NCBI GenBank assembly: GCA_946481465.1
Contig: CAMLOC010000052.1
Location: 1-10,847 of the forward strand
Length of the DNA: 10,847 nucleotides
DNA from: an uncultured Shinella sp.
GTDB lineage: Bacteria; Pseudomonadota; Alphaproteobacteria; Rhizobiales; Rhizobiaceae
Direction of reading: 5' to 3'
A program made the position numbers and the translations under genes. Positions 6,172 to 10,847 of this stretch are shown here, piece after piece. The notes beneath the pieces are model-generated. The model was given only the letters and a program-made list of their open reading frames with translations. It ran no database searches and was not told where the DNA came from. The first letter of the stretch is position 1, and each line of letters opens with the position of its first letter.

Positions 6172-9100
6172 ATGCCCAGTTTTTTCATCGACAGGCCGAT
6201 TTTTGCCTGGGTCGTCGCGATCTTCATCATGATCGCCGGCGCCATCGCCATCCCGCTTCTGCCCATCTCTCAGTATCCCGACGTGGCGCCGCCGCAGATT
6301 TCGGTCTCGACGACCTATTCCGGTGCATCCTCGCAGGATACGTACCAGAGCGTCACCAAGCTCATCGAGGATGAGCTGAACGGTGTCGAGGGCATGCTCT
6401 ATTTCGAATCGACCTCGAGCGCCGCGGGTTCGGCCGAAATCAACATCACGTTCGCGCCCGGCACCGATCCCAGCCAGGCGTCGGTCGACGTGCAGAATCG
6501 CATCAGCCGTGTCGAACCGCGTCTTCCCGATTCGGTTCGTCGTCAGGGCGTGCAGGTCGAAGAGGCCGGCTCCGGCTTCCTCCTGATCGTCTCGCTCACC
6601 TCGACCGACGGCACGATGGACGCCATCAGCCTCGGCGATTATCTGAACCGCAACATCCTCAGCGAAGTCCAGCGTGTACCCGGTGTCGGCCGTGCGCAGC
6701 TTTTCGCGACGCAGCGCTCCATGCGCGTCTGGCTGGATCCGGACAAGATGCTCGGCCTCAATTTGACGGCGGCCGACATCACCGCCGCCGTGCAGGCGCA
6801 GAACGCGCAGATCGCCGCAGGCAGCATCGGCGCACAGCCGAACCCGATCACCCAGCAGATCGCGGCCCCCGTCAACATCAAGGGCCAGCTGACGACGCCG
6901 GAAGAGTTCGGCGCCATCGTGCTGCGTGCCAATGCGGACGGATCCTCCGTGCGCCTGCGTGACGTCGCCCGCGTGGAAGTGGGCGGCGAGACCTATTCCT
7001 TCTCGACCCGCCTCAACGGGCAACCATCCGCGGCTATCGGCGTGCAGCTGTCGCCGAGCGGCAATGCCATGCAGACGTCGGAAGCCATCAAGGCGCGTAT
7101 GGACGAGCTGGCAAAGTTCTTCCCGCCGGGCCTTGAATATTCGATCCCCTACGACACCTCGCCCTTCGTCAAGGTGTCGATCGAGAAGGTGCTGCACACG
7201 CTGCTCGAAGCCGTCGGCCTCGTCTTCCTCGTGATGTTCCTGTTCCTGCAGAACATCCGCTACACGATCATCCCGACGCTCGTCGTTCCCGTCGCGCTGC
7301 TCGGCACCTGCGCCGTCATGCTTGCCATGGGCTTCTCGATCAACGTGCTCACCATGTTCGCCATGGTGCTCGCCATCGGCATCCTCGTCGATGATGCGAT
7401 CATCGTCGTGGAGAACGTCGAGCGCATCATGTCGGAAGAGGGGCTGCCGCCGAAGGAGGCGACCCGCAAGGCCATGAAGCAGATCACCGGCGCCGTCATC
7501 GGCATCACGCTGGTGCTCGCCTCGGTGTTCATCCCGATGGGCTTCTTCCCGGGCGCGGTCGGCGTCATCTACCAGCAGTTCTCGCTGACGATGGTCGTCT
7601 CGATCCTGTTCTCCGCCTTCCTTGCCCTGTCGCTGACCCCGGCGCTCGCCGGCAGCTTCCTGAAGCAGGTTCCCAAGGGGCACCATCATACCAAGCGCGG
7701 CTTTTTCGGCTGGTTCAACCGTGGCTTCGACAAGACGTCGAAAGGGTACAGCGGCAGCGTGGGCTGGCTGGTCCGCCGCACAGGCCGGGTCATGGTGATC
7801 TATCTCGCCATTCTGGCGGGGCTTGGCTACATGTTCCTGAAGCTGCCGTCCTCGTTCCTGCCGGATGAAGACCAGGGTTTTGTCATCGTCATGATGCAGC
7901 TGCCCTCGGAAGCCACCGGCCACCGCACGGACGAGGTGCTGGCCCAGACCGAAAAGATCTTCGGTCAGGAGCCGGCGGTCGACACCATTGTCGGCATCAA
8001 CGGCTTCTCTTTCTTCGGCGCGGGCCAGAATGCAGGCCTTGCATTCGTCACGTTGAAAGACTGGAGCGAGCGCGGGCCGGAAAACTCCGCACAGTCGCTC
8101 GCGGGCCGGGCGAGCATGGCGATGAGCCAGATCAAGGATGCGATCAGCTTCGCGCTGTCGCCGCCGCCGATCCAGGGCCTGGGCACGACGGGCGGGTTCT
8201 CCTTCCGCCTCCAGGACCGTGCCGGCCTCGGCCAGCAGGCGCTTTCCGCCGCGCGTGACCAGCTCCTCGGCCTTGCCGCCCAGAGCAACGTCGTGGCGGG
8301 CGTGCGTGTCGAAGGCATGCCGGATGCGGCGCAGGTCAACGTCACGATCGATCGCGAGAAGGCCAACACCTTCGGCGTGACCTTCGCCGACATCAACTCG
8401 ACGATCTCGACCAATCTCGGCTCGACCTATGTCAACGACTTCCCGAATGCCGGGCGCATGCAGCGTGTGACGGTCCAGGCGGACCAGAACGAACGCATGC
8501 AGGTGGCCGATCTCCTGAGCCTCAATGTCAGGAACGCCTCGGGCGGCATGGTGCCGATCTCGGCCTTTGCGACCGCCGAATGGGCGATGGCGCCGACGCA
8601 GACCGTCGGCTACAACGGCTACCCGTCCGTCCGCTTCAGCGGCGATACGAAGCCGGGCTTCTCGTCCGGTGACGCGATCGCGGAGATGCAGCGGCTCGCC
8701 GCCCAGCTTCCGCCGGGCTTCGGCTATGAGTGGACGGGCCAGTCGCTGCAGGAAATCCAGTCCGGTTCGCAGGCGCCGATCCTCGTCGGTCTGTCGATCC
8801 TCCTGGTCTTCCTGTGCCTTGCGGCGCTCTATGAAAGCTGGTCGATCCCGTTCGCGGTCATCCTCGTCGTGCCGCTCGGCGTCATCGGCGCGGTCATCGC
8901 GGTCACGTTGCGCGACATGTCGAACGACGTGTACTTCAAGGTGGGCCTGATCGCGATCATCGGCCTTTCGGCGAAGAACGCGATCCTGATCATCGAGTTC
9001 GCCAAGGAACTGATGGAGGACGGCAAGTCGCTGATCGAGGCGACGATCGAGGCCTGCCACCTGCGCTTCCGCCCGATCCTGATGACCTCGCTCGCCTTCA

Positions 9101-9309
9101 CGCTCGGCGTTCTGCCGCTGGCGATCGCCACGGGCGCAAGCTCGGGCAGCCAGCGCGCCATCGGCACCGGCGTTATGGGCGGCATGATCACCGCCACGGT
9201 GCTCGCCATCTTCTTCGTGCCCGTCTTCTTTGTCTTCGTGATGAAGCTGTTCGGCTACGGCAAGGAGAAGAAGGAGGAGGCGGCTCCGGCGGCAAGCCCG
9301 GCGGAGTAG
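6172..9309 (+). CDS. RND multidrug efflux pump, AcrB/MexB-type (HAE1 family)
   Basis: This is a 1045-residue inner-membrane proton/drug antiporter, which as a trimer captures hydrophobic compounds from periplasm and membrane and passes them through the adaptor to an outer-membrane channel. The N-terminus (PSFFIDRPIFAWVVAIFIM) is the classic HAE1 start. Helix 4 carries the proton-relay pair Asp407-Asp408 (GILVDDAIIVVENVER), at the same numbers as in E. coli AcrB. Helix 10 carries Lys935 (GLSAKNAILIIEF, AcrB Lys940), and RPILMTSLAF in helix 11 supplies the conserved Arg. Phe136 and Phe178 of the drug pocket are kept. The switch-loop region SFFGAGQNAGLAFVTLKDW lies at about 613-631. Two large periplasmic loops (about 35-335 and 560-860) give the porter and docking domains. 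It starts 11 bases after the adaptor gene, with GAGGA (6159-6163) overlapping that stop. Length and motifs indicate an intact pump; substrates cannot be read. Confidence 0.97.
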   Translation: MPSFFIDRPIFAWVVAIFIMIAGAIAIPLLPISQYPDVAPPQISVSTTYSGASSQDTYQSVTKLIEDELNGVEGMLYFESTSSAAGSAEINITFAPGTDPSQASVDVQNRISRVEPRLPDSVRRQGVQVEEAGSGFLLIVSLTSTDGTMDAISLGDYLNRNILSEVQRVPGVGRAQLFATQRSMRVWLDPDKMLGLNLTAADITAAVQAQNAQIAAGSIGAQPNPITQQIAAPVNIKGQLTTPEEFGAIVLRANADGSSVRLRDVARVEVGGETYSFSTRLNGQPSAAIGVQLSPSGNAMQTSEAIKARMDELAKFFPPGLEYSIPYDTSPFVKVSIEKVLHTLLEAVGLVFLVMFLFLQNIRYTIIPTLVVPVALLGTCAVMLAMGFSINVLTMFAMVLAIGILVDDAIIVVENVERIMSEEGLPPKEATRKAMKQITGAVIGITLVLASVFIPMGFFPGAVGVIYQQFSLTMVVSILFSAFLALSLTPALAGSFLKQVPKGHHHTKRGFFGWFNRGFDKTSKGYSGSVGWLVRRTGRVMVIYLAILAGLGYMFLKLPSSFLPDEDQGFVIVMMQLPSEATGHRTDEVLAQTEKIFGQEPAVDTIVGINGFSFFGAGQNAGLAFVTLKDWSERGPENSAQSLAGRASMAMSQIKDAISFALSPPPIQGLGTTGGFSFRLQDRAGLGQQALSAARDQLLGLAAQSNVVAGVRVEGMPDAAQVNVTIDREKANTFGVTFADINSTISTNLGSTYVNDFPNAGRMQRVTVQADQNERMQVADLLSLNVRNASGGMVPISAFATAEWAMAPTQTVGYNGYPSVRFSGDTKPGFSSGDAIAEMQRLAAQLPPGFGYEWTGQSLQEIQSGSQAPILVGLSILLVFLCLAALYESWSIPFAVILVVPLGVIGAVIAVTLRDMSNDVYFKVGLIAIIGLSAKNAILIIEFAKELMEDGKSLIEATIEACHLRFRPILMTSLAFTLGVLPLAIATGASSGSQRAIGTGVMGGMITATVLAIFFVPVFFVFVMKLFGYGKEKKEEAAPAASPAE

Positions 9310-9315
9310 GCCGCC

Positions 9316-9939
9316 ATGCGCCGGACCAAGGCCGAGGCCGAGGAAACCCGCCAGCAGATCCTGCTGGCGGCGGAGAAGGTCTTCTACGAAAAGGGTGTCG
9401 CCCACGCCTCCATGGCGGATGTGGCGCGCGCCGCGGGGGTCACCCGCGGCGCCATCTACTGGCACTTCGCCAATAGGGCGGATCTCGTGCTGGAGCTCTA
9501 CAACTCGCTGCCCATGCCGCAGGAAGACCTGATCGCCCGCGAGCTGGAAGCGGAGAACGCCGACGTTTTCGGCGTCCTGGAGCGGGTCGGGCGGGAATGG
9601 CTGGAGCTGCTGGCCACCGACGAGCACCGCCAGCGCATCCTCTCGATCCTGCTGCGCTGCGATACGTCGGGCGAGTTTGCTGCCATCTCGGAGCGGCAGA
9701 ACGACATAGACGACGAGCACATGCAGGCGCTGGAGGCGGCTTTCGCCAAGGCCGAGGGGCAGGGCAAGCTCGGCGCAGCCTGGACGCCGCGCTCGGCCGC
9801 CGCGATGCTGCGCTGGGTCATCAAGGGGCTCTGCTCGGAATGGCTGCTGTTCGGCCGTCGTTTCGATATCGCCTGCGAGGGCAAGGAGGCCCTGCGCCGT
9901 CTCTTCCTGACCTATGCGAGCCCGATGCCCTCACGCTGA
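9316..9939 (+). CDS. TetR/AcrR-type transcriptional repressor of the efflux operon
   Basis: This is a 207-residue TetR-family regulator. The N-terminal helix-turn-helix (about 32-51) contains GVTRGAIYWHF, identical over that stretch to E. coli AcrR as I recall it, preceded by the AcrR-like opening RRTKAEAEETRQQIL. The C-terminal ligand domain (about 60-207) also follows AcrR: an internal LSILLRCDTSGEFA and a final EWLLFGRRFDI segment that parallels AcrR's ENWLFAPQSFDL. It begins six bases after the pump stop, with GGAG at 9303-9306, so it is very likely the third gene of the operon rather than divergent as in E. coli. It should bind the palindrome at 4798-4821 and lose affinity when drugs bind. 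Cys115 and Cys173 are present in the ligand domain; whether they sense anything is unknown. Its 3' end overlaps the convergent gene by nine bases. Confidence 0.94.
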   Translation: MRRTKAEAEETRQQILLAAEKVFYEKGVAHASMADVARAAGVTRGAIYWHFANRADLVLELYNSLPMPQEDLIARELEAENADVFGVLERVGREWLELLATDEHRQRILSILLRCDTSGEFAAISERQNDIDDEHMQALEAAFAKAEGQGKLGAAWTPRSAAAMLRWVIKGLCSEWLLFGRRFDIACEGKEALRRLFLTYASPMPSR

Positions 9940-10173
9940 ACGGAAGGCCTCGAGCCGCGCGATCCACTCCGCGCCGATCTGCCAGCGCCTGAGCACCGAG
10001 ACGGGGTCTTCCGCGTCGAGCCGCGAGCAGATGCGGTAGACCTCCAGCACCTCCGGCGCCATGTCGCCGCGCTGGCAGAAATACATCGCCGCCGCATAGC
10101 GCGCCCGCCCGGACCATTCGGCGCCGGGCGGCATGGCGATGATCTCCCAGTTGCGGCGCGTCTCCTCGTCCAT
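9931..10173 (-). CDS. Hypothetical protein, 80 aa, coupled to the aminomethyltransferase gene
   Basis: I do not recognise this protein. It is small (80 residues), soluble and mainly helical, with no signal peptide or membrane segment. It has four tryptophan-containing stretches (RRNWEII, GAEWSG, RRWQIG, AEWIARLEAF), an EVLEVYRICSRLDAEDP helix-turn, and two cysteines (33 and 49). Its ATG lies one base after the stop of the aminomethyltransferase gene on the same strand (TGACATG), so the two are probably co-transcribed and translationally linked, which suggests a role with that enzyme. No strong ribosome site is seen, consistent with coupling. That the frame is real is supported by this tight junction and by a normal rhizobial codon pattern. 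Its stop (9931-9933) lies inside the 3' end of the opposing repressor gene. Confidence 0.68.
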   Translation of the reverse strand: MDEETRRNWEIIAMPPGAEWSGRARYAAAMYFCQRGDMAPEVLEVYRICSRLDAEDPVSVLRRWQIGAEWIARLEAFRSA

Positions 10174-10174
10174 G

Positions 10175-10847
10175 TCAGGCGAGGCCCGGCGGGCTCGCCG
10201 TGCGCCTTGCGAGCTTGACGAATGGGCGCGGCACGATCCTCGCCCGCTTCATCAGCTTCTGGTATTTCAGTTCGCGCATCGCGTAGATCTCCACCCAGAG
10301 GTCCTCCGTGAACTTCGACCCGTAGGGCCGTTCGAGGCTGGCGATGGCGATGTTGCGCTTGGCCGTCGGCGACCAGATCGCGGCGGTGACGAGGCCTGCC
10401 TCGTGCTTTTGCCGATGATAGACGATGGCGTGCTCGGCGGGAATATTCCCTTCGATTTCAAGGCCGACGAGGATGTGCTTCAGAGTTTGATTCCGCCGCG
10501 CGTCGAGGATCGCCCGGCGCCCGTTGAAGTTCGGCTTGTCCGGATCGACCAGCCAGTCGAGGCCGATCTCGTCGGGCATGCGCACCCGGTCTGCGCGCAA
10601 CGCCCCCTCGGCGGTGACGAAATCCGTATTGGCGACGATGAAGCCGGCCTCGATGCGTGCCTGGTTGAGCGCGCCGTAGCCGATGGCGCGGATCGTGTGC
10701 GGCGCGCCTGCGCGCCACAGCCGGTCCCACAGGGAAAGCGCCCGGGCGCGGGGCACGAAGAGTTCGTAGCCGAGATCGCCGGTGAAGCCGGTGCGCGAGA
10801 TCGTCACCGCGCCACCCTCATGCGGGAAAGTGCCGATATGGAAAGGT
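10175..10847 (-). CDS. Aminomethyltransferase (GcvT/T-protein) family protein, C-terminal part (5' end outside window)
   Basis: The frame is open to the right edge, so only the last 223 or so residues are visible. It belongs to the folate-dependent aminomethyltransferase superfamily. SRTGFTGDLGYEL at visible residues 17-29 is the signature of the folate-binding domain, and ALNQARIEAGF at 59-69 matches the 'LR.EaG' helix. The C-terminal beta-barrel domain (GCV_T_C) contains GLVTAAIWSPTAKRNIAIA at about 151-169. Members transfer a one-carbon unit from an N-, S- or O-methyl substrate to tetrahydrofolate. Known branches include glycine cleavage T-protein, dimethylglycine/sarcosine enzymes, DMSP demethylase and aryl-O-demethylases. 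The basic tail after residue 188, rich in Lys and Arg and ending in prolines, is not typical of true T-protein, and no glycine-cleavage gcvH or gcvP follows, so a catabolic demethylase is more likely. The apparent GTG start at 10807 is only an internal codon. Confidence 0.88.
   Translation of the reverse strand, partial: PFHIGTFPHEGGAVTISRTGFTGDLGYELFVPRARALSLWDRLWRAGAPHTIRAIGYGALNQARIEAGFIVANTDFVTAEGALRADRVRMPDEIGLDWLVDPDKPNFNGRRAILDARRNQTLKHILVGLEIEGNIPAEHAIVYHRQKHEAGLVTAAIWSPTAKRNIAIASLERPYGSKFTEDLWVEIYAMRELKYQKLMKRARIVPRPFVKLARRTASPPGLA

Noticed and set aside
6001..9720. A 1239-codon open frame on the minus strand opposite the pump gene.
   Set aside because: It mirrors codon structure of the adaptor, pump and regulator genes in a high-GC genome. 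Its composition is Asp/Arg/His-rich with no domain, while the plus-strand proteins match known families throughout.

Overview
The window looks like chromosome or large-replicon DNA from a high-GC alphaproteobacterium, most likely Rhizobiaceae (the Rhizobium/Agrobacterium/Ensifer/Shinella group). The reasons are strong GC bias at third codon positions, two kinds of intergenic palindromic repeat that I recognise from rhizobial genomes, and the gene content: a CUT1 sugar importer with an embedded dehydrogenase, and an AcrAB-type pump with a distal tetR gene. The species assignment is inference.

Left part (1-4717, + strand): a carbohydrate ABC import locus. It runs from the 3' end of a family 1 solute-binding protein, through a 319-base gap holding a RIME-like double-hairpin repeat, to a MalF-type permease, a MalG-type permease, a Gfo/Idh/MocA oxidoreductase whose GTG start overlaps the permease stop, a second palindromic repeat, and a MalK/UgpC-type ATPase. 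Binding protein, two permeases and ATPase make one complete importer. The oxidoreductase probably oxidises or epimerises the imported sugar, polyol or derivative. The substrate cannot be read from the sequence.

Middle part (4718-9939, + strand): a tripartite RND efflux operon. A short regulatory region has a 24-bp palindrome very close to the E. coli AcrR operator, followed at once by a strong leader hairpin. Then come a lipoprotein adaptor (AcrA-type), an inner-membrane HAE1 pump (AcrB-type, 1045 aa, proton-relay residues intact) and a TetR/AcrR-type repressor gene 6 bases after the pump. The operon very probably represses itself through the operator at its head. No outer-membrane channel gene is present, so the pump must borrow a TolC-like protein. 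The three-gene order matches the ifeA-ifeB-ifeR type of Agrobacterium locus.

Right part (9931-10847, - strand): the 3' end of an aminomethyltransferase (GcvT/T-protein superfamily) gene, followed one base after its stop by an unrecognised 80-aa gene. The small gene ends tail-to-tail with the repressor gene, overlapping it by nine bases.

I see no tRNA, rRNA, CRISPR array, insertion sequence or phage gene. This is mostly ordinary rhizobial accessory metabolism. The parts most worth a second look are the control elements: the two palindromic repeats placed inside the transporter operon, the AcrR-like operator with its leader hairpin, the shortened regulatory domain of the ATPase, and the unknown 80-aa protein.
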